DNA of 64,000 nt from CAVQBC01 sp963848415 (GCA_963848415.1 CAWKDN010000003.1:186001-250000), one strand, 5' to 3'; numbered from the stretch's first letter, positions 15,854 to 24,770 are shown. Made by a program: numbers and translations. Notes: generated by a model not told the origin, from the sequence alone.

Positions 15854-16613
15854 CCAGACCCGCCTCGCGCGCCCGTAGGGCCGCCTGCGTGCGGTCGACG
15901 ACGCCGAGCTTGGTGCACAGGCTCGAGACGTAGTTGCGGACCGTCTTCGGGCTCAGCGATAGCCGGTGGGCGATCTGCTTGTTGGCGGCGCCGGCGGCGA
16001 GCAGCTCGAGCACCTCGTACTCGCGCTCGGTCAGTTCGTCGAGCTCGCGCGGGCGCGGGTTGGCGGTCATGAGCAGCGTGAGCAGCCGGCCGGCGACACC
16101 GGGGCTGAAGCCGGCGCCGCCGCCCGCGACGAGCCGGATCTGGGCGACCAGCTCGGCCTCGCCGACGTCCTTGAGCGCGTAGCCGCTCGCGCCGGCCCGC
16201 AGCGCGGCGACGACCGCGTCCTCGTCGCGGCGCGTCCCGAGCGCCAGCACCGGCGGCCGCGGACCGCCGGCGGAGACGACCGCGCGGATGGCCGTCAGCG
16301 CCGCCCCGCCGGGCTCCTCGAGGTCGACCAGCACGACGTCCGGCGCCGTCGCCCCGGCGAGCGCGGGCAGCGGGCCGGCCGCGGCCGCTTCGCCGGCCGG
16401 CTCGAGGCCGGCGGTGCGGGCGAGCAGCTCGCGCAGCCCGGCGCGCAGGACGGGCTGCGGGGAGGCGAGCAGGACACGCAGGGCCGGGGCCGCCGGCGCG
16501 GCGCCGTGGTGGTCGAGGCGCCGCAGCCGCCGCGGGCGATGGTCCGGGCGCAGCGACGTGTGCGGCGGGTGGGACTGGGAGCGCACCGTGGGGGTGGTGG
16601 TGGCGCTGGGCAT
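15843..16613 (-). CDS. NarL/FixJ-type response regulator
   Basis: This two-component response regulator has an N-terminal receiver domain (about 45-165, VLLASPQPVLRAGLRELL, phosphoacceptor Asp probably in VVLVDLEEPGG) and a C-terminal LuxR-type HTH (LTEREYEVLELLAAGAANKQIAHRLSLSPKTVRNYV). The first ~40 residues are Pro/Arg-rich and probably not conserved, so a shorter start is possible. No histidine kinase gene is adjacent. It lies downstream of a large LuxR ATPase gene on the same strand. Its 3' end overlaps that of the convergent EF-G-like gene by 11 bp. Inverted repeats about 100 bp upstream may be operators. Confidence 0.85.
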   Translation of the reverse strand: MPSATTTPTVRSQSHPPHTSLRPDHRPRRLRRLDHHGAAPAAPALRVLLASPQPVLRAGLRELLARTAGLEPAGEAAAAGPLPALAGATAPDVVLVDLEEPGGAALTAIRAVVSAGGPRPPVLALGTRRDEDAVVAALRAGASGYALKDVGEAELVAQIRLVAGGGAGFSPGVAGRLLTLLMTANPRPRELDELTEREYEVLELLAAGAANKQIAHRLSLSPKTVRNYVSSLCTKLGVVDRTQAALRAREAGLVRP

Positions 16614-16709
16614 CTGGGGAGGCCTCCGGGCGCGGGCCGTTCTCCGCCCGCGGGTGTGGGTCGACGACGTGGTGAGCGTGTTCTACTCACCGCCGCCGGG
16701 GCGTACATC

Positions 16710-16761
16710 GGCAACGATTGCCCAACTTTGGGAGCGCACCTACCTAGGTGCCGGTGCGCCG
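16710..16761. promoter_or_regulatory. Cluster of inverted repeats between two LuxR-type genes
   Basis: Three short inverted repeats lie in the 130-bp gap and at the stop of the upstream gene: GGCAA-CGA-TTGCC (16710-16722), CCCAA-CT-TTGGG (16721-16732) and CACCTA-CC-TAGGTG (16737-16750). The last is nested in GCGCACC...GGTGCGC (16735-16761). The first two look like regulator binding sites for the response regulator gene. The last could be a terminator hairpin for the ATPase regulator gene. This stretch is also less GC-rich than its surroundings. Confidence 0.5.
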
Positions 16762-19389
16762 CGACGGCTCGGCCGGCGGCGTCGCGGTGGCCGAGCGCTC
16801 GGCGCGGGCCAGCGCCTCCGCCGCAGTCGCCGCCTCGCGCCGCGACCGCACCCCCAGCTTGTCCAGGACGGCCGCGACGTGGTGGTCGACGGTGCGCACG
16901 GAGACGACCAGCCGCGCGGCGATCTCGGCGTTCGTGAGGCCCTCGCGCAGGAGCGCGAGTACCGCGAGCTGGCGCTCGGTGAGCCCGGCCGGATTGGTGC
17001 GCGTGGCGCTCCGCGGGCCGCGCGGCACGCGCGCGCCGAGCTCGCGCAGTCGCTGCCGGGCCAGCGTTGCCGCCGGGGCGGCGCCCAGCTCGTCGAGCCG
17101 CCGGACGGCCTCGAGCGTCGCCTCGGGGTCGCCGGACTCGGCCAGCTCGAGCGCCGTCTCGTACGGGTCGCCGGCGTCGCTCCAGATGTCCGCGGCTGCG
17201 CGCCAGTCGCCGCGCAGGCCGGCGTCGAAGCCGGCGGGGCAGCCCGGGAAGGTCTCGGCCGGCAGTCCCGCGCGGGCCAGGTAGCGCAGCAGCTCGCCCC
17301 GGAACGGCGCCGCCCCGGGGTGCTCCAGGTGCCCCAGAAGCTCGTCGCCGACCGCTTCGGCGACGGCCGTCTCCCCGTTCAGCCACGCCCACTCGACCGA
17401 CGCCAGCCCGGCGTAGGCCAGCCCGATCAGCAGCCGCTGGGCGCGGGCGCGCTCCCGCGCCTCCTGGAGCATCCCGCCCGCGGCCTCATCGCCGCGGCGG
17501 GCGAGCAGCCGGGCGAGCCACGGGACGCTGTAGGCGTAGAGCATCCCCGGGTCCTCGACGCTCGCCACGAGCTCGCGCAGGCCCTGCTCGGCCGCCGCCG
17601 GGTCGCCGCGGCGGATCAGCAGGACGCAGCGGTGGACCTCGAGGTTGTAGGCGTGCGACCAGAAGCCGCGCTCGCGCGTGAACGCGAGGCCCTCGGAGAT
17701 GCACGCGTCCAGCGCCTCCAGCCGGCCGGCGCGCAACAGCAGCTCGCCGAGGTTGGTGTAGCCGCGCGCCGCGTACTCGTACTGGCCGCCGGCGCGGGCG
17801 GCGGCGATGCTGGCCTCCACCTGCTGCAGGCCGTCGGGCTCGCCGCTCTCCACCTGGGCGATGCCGAGGTAGTTCAGGCACAGCGTCGAGAGGTCGCCCC
17901 GGCCCGAGCGGATCGCCAGCCGCTGGGCGCGCTGGAGCACCGGCAGCGCGGGCTCGGGATCGGTCAGGGTGAGGATGGCGCCGAGGTACAGGCAGGCGTG
18001 CGCGAGCGCCTCCTCCTTGCCGGAGGGCTCGAGCAGCTCCACCGCCTGCTCCGCCGCCGCCTGGGCCTCGTCGGTCTCGCCGGCCATGAACAGGTGGCGC
18101 GAGAGGCGCACGAGGCACAGCCCCACCGCCGTGGGGTCATCGAGGCCGGCGTAGAGCCTGGCCGCCTCGCGCCCGGCGCGGACGGCCTCGGCGAACCGGT
18201 GCGCGTTGTAGAGCTCCCAGCCGTAGTCGTCGAGCACGACGGCGCGCTCGCGCGGTGGCAGGCGCTCGACGTGGGGCAAGACCGACTCGTAGTGGGCGAG
18301 CGCCTGGCGCTGGGAGCCCGAGCGGCTCGCGTCGCGCGCCGCCGCCGGCCCGACGGCCAGCACCGTCTCGACGTCGCCGGCCTCGACGGCGTGGTGGAGC
18401 AGGCGGGCGCGCTCGGGCTCGGCCTGGGCCCACAGCGCCTTGACCACCGCCCGGTTGAGCAGCCGCCGGCGGATGCCCGGCAGGCTCGCCTCGATCGCCC
18501 GCCGCGCCAGCTCGTGGCGGAAGGCCAGCCCGGAAGGACCGGCGCCGACCACGCCGGCGAGCTCGGCCTCGGCCAGCGCCGCCTCGCGGTCGCCGAGCAG
18601 CTCGGTGGCGAGCTCGGCGGGGACCTGGCCGGGCACCACGGAGAGCTGCTCGAGCGCCTCGCGGCACTCGGGGTCCAGCCGGCGCACCCGCGCCAGCACC
18701 GCCTCCACGACCGTCGCGGGGACCTCGTGCGGCTCGGTCGCGAGCGCCTCGGAGAGGAAGAACGGGTTGCCGCGCGTCAGCGCGTGCAGCGCCCAGGCGT
18801 TGCGCCCGGTCCCCGCCGCGAGCTCGGAGACGGCGCCGGGGGAGAGCGGCGCGAGCTCGAGCCGGTGCACGCGGCAGCTGGTCAGCGTCCCGAGCAGGCG
18901 CCGCAGCGGGTGCACCGGGCCGAGCGCGTCGTCGCGGAAGGTCAGCACCAACGCGGCCGCGAGCACCTCCAGCCGGCGGGCGGCGTACCCGAGCACGTCG
19001 AGCGTCGCGTCGTCGGCCCAGTGAACGTCCTCGACGACGAGCACCGTCGGGCGCTTGAGCGCGAGCTCCTCCAGCAGCCCGACGAAGACGTTGTCCACCG
19101 GGCCCTCGCGGGCGAGCGCGGTGGCCAGCGGGCCGCGCGACTCTGCTGCCGCGTCGCGCAGCGGCCCGAGCGTGCGCGGGGTGATCAGGTCGTCGCAGGC
19201 GGTCAAGAGCACGCGGCCGCGACCCTCGAGCCGGTCAGAGAACGCGCGAACCAGGCTGGTCTTGCCGATCCCGGCCTCGCCGGTGATCAGGGCCGTCGCG
19301 CCCCGGCCGGCCTCGGCGTCGCTGACGGCGCCCAGGAGGACATCGAGCTCGGCGCCCCGCTCGAGGAGCCCCCGCTGCATCCTGCCCAT
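16744..19389 (-). CDS. Large ATP-binding LuxR-family regulator (LAL/MalT-like)
   Basis: This 881-residue regulator has an N-terminal AAA/NACHT-like ATPase with Walker A GEAGIGKTSLVR (near residues 37-48) and Walker B VLVVEDVHWADD. A long alpha-helical TPR-like middle follows, then a C-terminal LuxR HTH (LTERQLAVLALLREGLTNAEIAARLVVSVRTVDHHV, about 815-850). Such proteins are thought to bind an inducer in the TPR region and activate transcription in an ATP-dependent way. No catabolic or biosynthetic target is obvious in the immediate surroundings. It is intact, unlike the related regulator at 51.0-53.9 kb. Confidence 0.9.
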   Translation of the reverse strand: MGRMQRGLLERGAELDVLLGAVSDAEAGRGATALITGEAGIGKTSLVRAFSDRLEGRGRVLLTACDDLITPRTLGPLRDAAAESRGPLATALAREGPVDNVFVGLLEELALKRPTVLVVEDVHWADDATLDVLGYAARRLEVLAAALVLTFRDDALGPVHPLRRLLGTLTSCRVHRLELAPLSPGAVSELAAGTGRNAWALHALTRGNPFFLSEALATEPHEVPATVVEAVLARVRRLDPECREALEQLSVVPGQVPAELATELLGDREAALAEAELAGVVGAGPSGLAFRHELARRAIEASLPGIRRRLLNRAVVKALWAQAEPERARLLHHAVEAGDVETVLAVGPAAARDASRSGSQRQALAHYESVLPHVERLPPRERAVVLDDYGWELYNAHRFAEAVRAGREAARLYAGLDDPTAVGLCLVRLSRHLFMAGETDEAQAAAEQAVELLEPSGKEEALAHACLYLGAILTLTDPEPALPVLQRAQRLAIRSGRGDLSTLCLNYLGIAQVESGEPDGLQQVEASIAAARAGGQYEYAARGYTNLGELLLRAGRLEALDACISEGLAFTRERGFWSHAYNLEVHRCVLLIRRGDPAAAEQGLRELVASVEDPGMLYAYSVPWLARLLARRGDEAAGGMLQEARERARAQRLLIGLAYAGLASVEWAWLNGETAVAEAVGDELLGHLEHPGAAPFRGELLRYLARAGLPAETFPGCPAGFDAGLRGDWRAAADIWSDAGDPYETALELAESGDPEATLEAVRRLDELGAAPAATLARQRLRELGARVPRGPRSATRTNPAGLTERQLAVLALLREGLTNAEIAARLVVSVRTVDHHVAAVLDKLGVRSRREAATAAEALARAERSATATPPAEPSRRTGT

Positions 19390-19472
19390 GGTCCCACGCC
19401 GGCGAGGTCACCTCCAAAAGCCTGGAAAGGCGACTATGGGCGCGGGCCCTCATCCTGGCGCCGGCCCGTTGC

Positions 19473-19478
19473 TACCCT
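19473..19478 (+). promoter_or_regulatory. Putative -10 box (TACCCT)
   Basis: TGCTACCCT resembles an extended -10 and ends 8 nt before GTG 19487, without a Shine-Dalgarno sequence, again of the leaderless type. Confidence 0.4.
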
Positions 19479-19486
19479 CGCCCGTC

Positions 19487-20221
19487 GTGCCCGGCACGCG
19501 TGACATCGCGACCAATCAGGACGACGTCTCCTGCGACGTCTGCGGGCGTACGCTGCTGCGCGGCGAGCGCGCGGAGACCTTCCTCGCGGGGGGCTCGCGG
19601 CGGCAGGTCTGCGACCTGTGCACGGTGCGCGCGCAGCACGAGGGCTGGATCCGCGAGTCCGGCGCCGACGACCTCGTGCCGCGCTCGGCCCGCAACGATC
19701 GCCGCGGGCGGACGTTCGTCGGGCGCTTCCGCGCGCGCCGCGAGCGCGGCCGCGAGGCGGAGCCGGCCGCGGCCACGGTCGCGACGACGAACGCGCCGGA
19801 GCCCGAAGCCGAGCCCTACCCCGAGCCGGCGCCCGCGCCGCCGCCCGACGAGCCGCCCGAGCCTCCGCGCCGGCCCCGTCACGTGCGCGCGGTGCCGACC
19901 AACGCCGAGCTGAAGATGGAGCGGGCGCTGGAGGTCTTCAACGGCTCGGAGCACGTCCGCACCGTCGGCGGCGTCGCGCGCTCGCTCGGCGCGCCGACGG
20001 TCAACGTGCGACCGCTCGCCGACCGCCCGAGCGTCGTCTCGATCACCGTGATGTGGGAGCTGAGCTGGTACCGCTTCGAGATCGACCTCTCCGAGGAGGC
20101 GCTCGGCGTGCGCCGCGCCGCCCAGGGCGACGAGCTCTCAGAGCTCGGCTTCGACGAGCAGGCGCCCAACGCCGCCGCCGACGCGCGCGGGACGCTGCAG
20201 CTCGCGATGGCCCAGAGCTGA
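19487..20221 (+). CDS. Zinc-ribbon hypothetical protein
   Basis: The 244-residue protein starts at GTG 19487. Residues ~15-45 hold two CxxC pairs (CDVCGRTLLRG and VCDLC), likely a zinc ribbon. A basic stretch and a Pro/Glu-rich linker (about 95-130) follow, then a conserved-looking C-terminal domain (about 135-235, LKMERALEVFNGSEHVRTV...WYRFEIDLSEEA). The C-terminal part may sense or bind something, but no family was recognised. It is transcribed away from the LAL regulator and is followed by three small plus-strand genes. Confidence 0.7.
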   Translation: MPGTRDIATNQDDVSCDVCGRTLLRGERAETFLAGGSRRQVCDLCTVRAQHEGWIRESGADDLVPRSARNDRRGRTFVGRFRARRERGREAEPAAATVATTNAPEPEAEPYPEPAPAPPPDEPPEPPRRPRHVRAVPTNAELKMERALEVFNGSEHVRTVGGVARSLGAPTVNVRPLADRPSVVSITVMWELSWYRFEIDLSEEALGVRRAAQGDELSELGFDEQAPNAAADARGTLQLAMAQS

Positions 20222-20248
20222 CCGGCTGGATCGCCGCGGGGCCTGGGG

Positions 20249-20254
20249 TAGCAT
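20249..20254 (+). promoter_or_regulatory. Putative -10 box (TAGCAT)
   Basis: The hexamer ends 7 nt before GTG 20262, leaderless type. A weak -35 candidate (CTGGAT, 20226-20231) sits at 17-bp spacing. Confidence 0.4.
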
Positions 20255-20261
20255 CGAAGCC

Positions 20262-20474
20262 GTGATCTACTGCGTGGTCCCCGAGGCGCTGGCGCCCGAG
20301 CTCTACGACCGCATGGTCGCCTATTACGAGGACGACCCGAACGTGACGGTGATCGTCGACCGCCGCAAGCGCGAGCGCCGCGAGCCCGGCTCCAGCGGCG
20401 GTGGCCTGCGCGAGGTCCGCGACCGCCGCCGCCCGCGCGTCACGGGCGACTTCCCGCCGCTGCAGACGGGATGA
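20262..20474 (+). CDS. Small hypothetical protein, 70 residues
   Basis: The product begins MIYCVVPEALAPELYDRM and continues YYEDDPNVTVIVDRRKRERR, then ends in a basic Gly/Arg-rich tail. The beta-strand pattern followed by a run of Arg/Lys suggests a small nucleic acid- or membrane-associated protein, but nothing specific can be said. It is placed between a promoter-like box and the RNase HI-like gene 7 bp downstream, so it is probably the first gene of that short operon. Confidence 0.6.
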   Translation: MIYCVVPEALAPELYDRMVAYYEDDPNVTVIVDRRKRERREPGSSGGGLREVRDRRRPRVTGDFPPLQTG

Positions 20475-20481
20475 TCCGCGC

Positions 20482-20883
20482 GTGAAGGTCGTCGTCCACG
20501 TCGACGGCGGCTCGCGGGGCAACCCGGGACCCGCCGCCGCGGCCGCCGTGGTCTCCGACGCCGAGGGCGAGGTGCTCGACGAGGCCAGCGTCGTGCTCGG
20601 CCGCGCGACCAACAACGTCGCCGAGTACCGCGGCCTGCTGCTCGGGCTCGAGCGCGCCCGCGCGCTGGGCGCCGACGAGGTCGAGATCGTCAACGACTCA
20701 GAGCTCGTGGCCCACCAGGTCAACGGCCGCTACAAGGTCAAGCACCCCGACATGAAGCCGCTGCACGCCGAGGCGCTCGGGGTGCTGCGCGGCTTCGCGC
20801 GCTGGTCGGTGCGCTCGGTCCCGCGCGCGCGCAACGCCGACGCGGACCGGCTGGTCAACCAGGCGCTCGACGCGGCGGGCTGA
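20482..20883 (+). CDS. RNase HI family protein
   Basis: This short (133-residue) type 1 RNase H-fold protein should hydrolyse RNA in RNA-DNA hybrids. Conserved acidic residues are visible: Asp in HVDGGSRGNPG near residue 9, Glu in NNVAEYRGL, Asp in VNDSELV and Asp in NADADRLVN. The length matches the stand-alone RNase HI-like group found in many actinobacteria and archaea. GTG 20482 starts directly before the first strand. It lies between the 70-residue gene and kynA (3 bp gap). The genome also encodes RNase HII (rnhB, 239-940). Confidence 0.88.
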   Translation: MKVVVHVDGGSRGNPGPAAAAAVVSDAEGEVLDEASVVLGRATNNVAEYRGLLLGLERARALGADEVEIVNDSELVAHQVNGRYKVKHPDMKPLHAEALGVLRGFARWSVRSVPRARNADADRLVNQALDAAG

Positions 20884-20886
20884 GCC

Positions 20887-21615
20887 GTGTCCGAGGGACG
20901 CAGCGGCGGCACCGACTACGCGCGCTACCTGCTGATCGACGACCTGCTCGAGCTCCAGCGGCCGCTGACGCCCGAAGCCCACGACGAGCTGCTCTTCATC
21001 GTCGTCCACCAGTCCTACGAGCTGTGGTTCAAGCTCGTCCTGCACGAGCTCGAGCGGGTCCGCGACGAGCTCGAGGCGAGCCGGCCGCAGGCCGCGCTGC
21101 CCGGCCTGCGCCGCGTGGCGGCGATCGAGCGGCTGCTGCTCGAGCACCTCGAGGTGCTCGAGACGATGGGCCCGGAGGGCTTCCTGGAGTTCCGCGACCC
21201 ACTCGCGCCGGCGTCGGGCTTTCAGTCCGTGCAGTTCCGGCAGATCGAGTGGCTCTCGGGCTTGCGCGACACCCTGCCCGACGGCGTCGAGCCGCCGCCG
21301 GGCGCCTCGCTGTGGGAGGCCTTCTGCGCCTGCGCGGCGTTGCCCGCGGATCGCGCCGAGCGTCTGCAGGCGCTCGCCGCGCTCTACCGGGACCACCTCG
21401 GCGATCAGCGCCGCGCGGCGCTCTACGACGTCGCCGAGCGCCTCGTCGACCACGACGAGGCGGTGGCGCTGTGGCGCCATCACCACACGCTGATGGCCGC
21501 GCGCGAGATCGGCACGCGCACCGGCACGGGCGGATCGCGGGGCGTCGAGTACCTGCGCTCGACGATCGACCGGCGCTTCTTCCCGGAGCTCTGGGACGTG
21601 CGGGTCGCGCTCTAG
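20887..21615 (+). CDS. kynA: Tryptophan 2,3-dioxygenase
   Basis: This haem enzyme opens the indole ring of L-tryptophan to N-formylkynurenine, the first step of the kynurenine route. The 242-residue protein shows the family blocks HQSYELWFK (41-49), SGFQSVQFRQIE, and RHHHTLMAAREIGTRTGTGGS near the C-terminus, which holds the haem-proximal His and substrate-binding residues. It starts at GTG 20887, 3 bp after the RNase H gene. No other kynurenine-pathway gene is nearby, so the remaining steps must be encoded elsewhere. Confidence 0.93.
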   Translation: MSEGRSGGTDYARYLLIDDLLELQRPLTPEAHDELLFIVVHQSYELWFKLVLHELERVRDELEASRPQAALPGLRRVAAIERLLLEHLEVLETMGPEGFLEFRDPLAPASGFQSVQFRQIEWLSGLRDTLPDGVEPPPGASLWEAFCACAALPADRAERLQALAALYRDHLGDQRRAALYDVAERLVDHDEAVALWRHHHTLMAAREIGTRTGTGGSRGVEYLRSTIDRRFFPELWDVRVAL

Positions 21616-21627
21616 GGACCCTTCGCC

Positions 21628-23202
21628 GTGCACCTCGAGCTGATCATCCTCGGCCTGCTGGTCGCGGTCGCAGGCCTGGGCGCTCTGGCCCGCCCGCTGG
21701 GCGTGCCCTACCCGATCCTGCTGGTGGTCGGCGGGCTCGCCATCGGCTTCGTCCCCGAGGTGGACGACATCCAGCTGCCGCCAGATCTGGTGCTGCTGAT
21801 CTTCCTGCCGCCGTTGCTCTACGCCGCGGCCTTCTTCAACAACCCGCGCGAGCTGCTGCGCAACCGGCGCGCGATCGGGCTGCTGGCGATCGCGCTGGTG
21901 CTCGCGACGATGGTCAGCGTCGCCACGGTCGCGCACTTCGTCGTCGGCCTGTCGTGGCCGGTGGCCTTCGTGCTCGGCGCGATCGTCTCACCCACCGACG
22001 CGGTCGCCCCGGGGGTGATCGTCCGCCGCCTGGGCGTGCCGCGCCGGCTGGTCACCCTCCTCGAGGGCGAGAGCCTGACCAACGACTGGGCGGCGCTGAC
22101 CTTCTACAAGTTCGCGGTCGCGGCGGTCGTGACCGGCTCGTTCTCGCTGCTGGAGGCGGGGCCGCGCTTCCTGCTCTCGGGCGTCGGCGGGGTCGCGGTC
22201 GGGCTCGCCGTGGGCTACGTGCTGCGGCGCGTCCGCCGTCGGCTGGACGACGTGCAGGTCGAGTCGACGATCTCGCTCTTCGCCGGCTACGCCGCCTACT
22301 TGCCGGCCGAGGAGCTGGGGCTCTCGGGCGTGATCGCCGCGGTGACGATCGGGCTCTACATGGGCTGGTACACGAGCGAGCTGACGACGCCGACGACGCG
22401 CATCCAGATCACCGCGATCTGGGGGCTGCTCGAGTTCCTGCTCAACGCGGTCCTGTTCGTGCTGATCGGCCTGCAGCTCGGGCAGGTCATCGATCAGCTC
22501 GGGGACGAGGCGCTCTCCGAGCTGCTGCTGTGGTCGGTCAGCGTCGCCGGGACGGTGATCGTCACCCGCATCGTGTGGGTCTTCTTGACCTCCTGGGCGG
22601 GGCGCACGTTCAGCCGGTCGATACGGGAAACCGAGCCGCTGACGTGGCGGGCGATGACGATCCTCTCCTGGTCGGGGATGCGCGGCGCCGTGGCGCTCGC
22701 CGCCGCGCTGGCGATCCCGCGCACGATCGAGGGAGGCGCGCCGTTCCCGGACCGCGACCTGCTGATCTTCCTCACCTACGCGGTCATCCTCGCCACGCTG
22801 GTCTTCCAGGGCCTCACGCTGCCCGCGCTGATCCGCCGGCTCGGGGTCGAGGACGACGGGCTCGACCAGCTGGAGGAGCTGGCCGCGCGCCGTCGGGCCG
22901 CGGAGGCGGCCGTCGAGCGACTCGACCAGCTCCAGCCGGAGGAGTGGGTGCGCGACGAGACGGTGGACCGGCTGCGCGGGCTGATGGAGTTCCGCCAGCG
23001 GCGCTTCGCCGACCCGGTCGACGGCGAGGAGACGATCGAGGAGCAGGAGCGCAGCGGCCGCTACCAGCGGCTCATGCACGAGGTCATCGGCGCCGAGCGC
23101 GACGCGCTCGTGGCGCTGCGCAACGAGGGCGCGATCACCGACAGCGTGATGCGCCGCGTGCTGAAGGACCTCGATCTCGAGGAGGCGCGGCTGGACCAGT
23201 GA
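21628..23202 (+). CDS. Na+/H+ antiporter, CPA1 (NhaP-like) family
   Basis: The 524-residue protein exchanges Na+ (or K+) for protons across the membrane. About twelve hydrophobic segments fill residues 1-400. The ion-binding region reads SPTDAVAPGVIVRRLGVPRRLVTLLEGESLTNDW, with the ND motif typical of electroneutral CPA1 exchangers. A hydrophilic C-terminal tail of ~120 residues, rich in Glu and Arg, is probably a cytoplasmic regulatory domain. It starts at GTG 21628 shortly after kynA. A strong hairpin follows the stop. Confidence 0.9.
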   Translation: MHLELIILGLLVAVAGLGALARPLGVPYPILLVVGGLAIGFVPEVDDIQLPPDLVLLIFLPPLLYAAAFFNNPRELLRNRRAIGLLAIALVLATMVSVATVAHFVVGLSWPVAFVLGAIVSPTDAVAPGVIVRRLGVPRRLVTLLEGESLTNDWAALTFYKFAVAAVVTGSFSLLEAGPRFLLSGVGGVAVGLAVGYVLRRVRRRLDDVQVESTISLFAGYAAYLPAEELGLSGVIAAVTIGLYMGWYTSELTTPTTRIQITAIWGLLEFLLNAVLFVLIGLQLGQVIDQLGDEALSELLLWSVSVAGTVIVTRIVWVFLTSWAGRTFSRSIRETEPLTWRAMTILSWSGMRGAVALAAALAIPRTIEGGAPFPDRDLLIFLTYAVILATLVFQGLTLPALIRRLGVEDDGLDQLEELAARRRAAEAAVERLDQLQPEEWVRDETVDRLRGLMEFRQRRFADPVDGEETIEEQERSGRYQRLMHEVIGAERDALVALRNEGAITDSVMRRVLKDLDLEEARLDQ

Positions 23203-23214
23203 GCCGCGCTGCTG

Positions 23215-23246
23215 GGGGTGGGCCGGCCGGGCGGCCGGCCCACCCC
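23215..23246. terminator. Bidirectional hairpin terminator
   Basis: A perfect 14-bp inverted repeat (GGGGTGGGCCGGCC, 23215-23228, and its complement, 23233-23246) with a 4-nt loop lies between two convergent genes. It has no T-tract, as is common in very GC-rich actinobacteria, and could serve both directions. Confidence 0.8.
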
Positions 23247-23252
23247 GGACCC

Positions 23253-23813
23253 TCAGCGCAGGCGGGCGCTGCGCGATCCGCGCTCGCTGCCGCTGCCCAC
23301 GGGGGACGCTTGGCGGCGGCCGCCGTTGCGATCGTCGACCTGCTCCCGCGGGGCCCGGTCGGTCTCGTCAACATCGCGCTTGCGCTTGCGCTTGCCGCCG
23401 CCGACGCGCGGCAGCAGCGAGAGCACGATCAGCGCTGTGCCGGCGGCGCCCCAGGCGAGCTTCGTCCAGCCGTTGGCGGCGAAGATCCCGAACACGTCGT
23501 CACCGTCGAACAGCGCGATCACCGACGCCGCGCCGAGCGCGAGCCCGACGATCAGCGACAGGCTCTTGGCGCCCCAGTGCGTGGGGGAGCCGAAGAGGAG
23601 CAGGGCGCCGGCGCCGGTGAACAGCAGGCTGCTCCACAGGTTGACCTCGATCCCCAGCCACGGGCTGCCGGTGACCGTCCCGTCGACCGGCGAGAGCCGG
23701 GTCTGGTGGCCGCCGAAGATCAGCGCGCTGATCCCGTAGGCCAGCAGCGCGATCCCGACGATCCCGACCGGCCCCTTGGCCAGCGAGACGCCCTTCTCCC
23801 TGTTGCGGGCCAT
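23253..23813 (-). CDS. Four-helix membrane protein, DUF4383-like
   Basis: The 186-residue protein has four predicted transmembrane helices (IVGIALLAYGISALIF, LLFTGAGALLLFG, LIVGLALGAASVIALF, AWGAAGTALIVLSLL) and a basic cytoplasmic tail rich in Arg/Lys and Ser. The pattern resembles the DUF4383 membrane family, but I cannot confirm this. A good ribosome binding site (GGGAGGA) precedes the ATG. It is the last of three minus-strand genes with a stress or envelope flavour (DUF2382 protein, channel-like protein, this one), probably coexpressed. Confidence 0.75.
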   Translation of the reverse strand: MARNREKGVSLAKGPVGIVGIALLAYGISALIFGGHQTRLSPVDGTVTGSPWLGIEVNLWSSLLFTGAGALLLFGSPTHWGAKSLSLIVGLALGAASVIALFDGDDVFGIFAANGWTKLAWGAAGTALIVLSLLPRVGGGKRKRKRDVDETDRAPREQVDDRNGGRRQASPVGSGSERGSRSARLR

Positions 23814-23840
23814 CGCTTCGTCCTCCCGTGATCCGTCGAC

Positions 23841-24665
23841 TCAGGTGGTGGCGGGGCGGGCGCCGGCACGGTCACGGCCGTTGCTTTCGCCTTCGGTCTT
23901 GGCCTGCTCCTCGCGGGCCTTGTCCTTGGCCTGATCGGCGCGCTGCTCGCTGCGGTCCTTGGCGAGCTGCATGTCGGCCTTGACCTGGCCCTGCTGCTCC
24001 TGGCCCTTGTCGTAGGCATCAGAGACCAGCCGGGCGGCGGTCTCGCGGCCGCCGAGCCCGAACGCCAGTGCCATCCCGAGCCCGAGCGAGCCGAGCAGCA
24101 CGGCGTAGGTGATGACGACGATCTCGGGCGCGATCTGCAGCTGGTTGAGGATCATGAACACCGCGATGCCCATGATCAGCACCGGGACGACGGTCGCGAC
24201 GAGCTTGCCGGTCGGGGTGTCGCCCATCACCTTGGTCACCAGCGCCGCGACGGCACCGGCGATCGCCCCGGCCACGACGAAGATCAGGATGGCGGCGATC
24301 ACGTTGGGCAGGTAGCCGTAGATCGCGGCCACAAACAGCGTCAGCGCGGGGATCTTCAGCGCCGAGACGGCGATCGAGATCGCGCCGAGGAAGATGAACC
24401 AGAACGCGATCGCGCCGATCAGCCGCGACGGGCTCGCCCCGGGCGAGAAGCGCTCGACGTACTGGCCCGACTGGCCGGAGTGCAGCGCACGATCGAGGCC
24501 GACCTTCTCGAGCACCTTGGTCAACACGCCCTTCACGACACGGGCGACGATGTAGCCGATCAACAGGATCAGCAGGAACCCGAGCAGGTTCGGCAAGAAC
24601 GCGAAGAACGCGTCAAAGCCCTGCTGCAGACTGTCGCCGATAGCGACGGCGGGAACGGTAGGCAT
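23841..24665 (-). CDS. Small-conductance mechanosensitive channel-like membrane protein
   Basis: The 274-residue protein has repeated amphipathic membrane helices (LPNLLGFLLILLIGYIVARVVKGVLTKVLEKVGLD and similar) of the type found in the conserved TM helix repeat family related to MscS channels. Five to six helices span residues 10-205. The C-terminal ~65 residues are strongly charged (KDRSEQRADQAKDKAREEQAK) and probably coiled coil. The MscS beta domain is not evident, so channel activity is uncertain. ATG 24665 is chosen because AAGGAG lies just upstream. It lies 27 nt upstream of the next minus-strand gene. Confidence 0.8.
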   Translation of the reverse strand: MPTVPAVAIGDSLQQGFDAFFAFLPNLLGFLLILLIGYIVARVVKGVLTKVLEKVGLDRALHSGQSGQYVERFSPGASPSRLIGAIAFWFIFLGAISIAVSALKIPALTLFVAAIYGYLPNVIAAILIFVVAGAIAGAVAALVTKVMGDTPTGKLVATVVPVLIMGIAVFMILNQLQIAPEIVVITYAVLLGSLGLGMALAFGLGGRETAARLVSDAYDKGQEQQGQVKADMQLAKDRSEQRADQAKDKAREEQAKTEGESNGRDRAGARPATT

Positions 24666-24770
24666 GGGGGAAGCTCCTTCTCTATGTGGCTGGGACGGGC
24701 AGTGGTGGACCGCCCCGTGAGGGGCGAGTCGCACCGTTGCCCGGGAGGGTGGGTGGTCCCGGGGAGGGGG

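Noticed and set aside
16288..19503. A 1071-residue open frame on the plus strand opposite the LAL regulator
   Set aside because: It is the antisense of a well-conserved ATPase/LuxR gene, is composed of Arg/Gly/Ala-rich low-complexity sequence and has no domain. In such GC-rich DNA long antisense frames are expected by codon bias.
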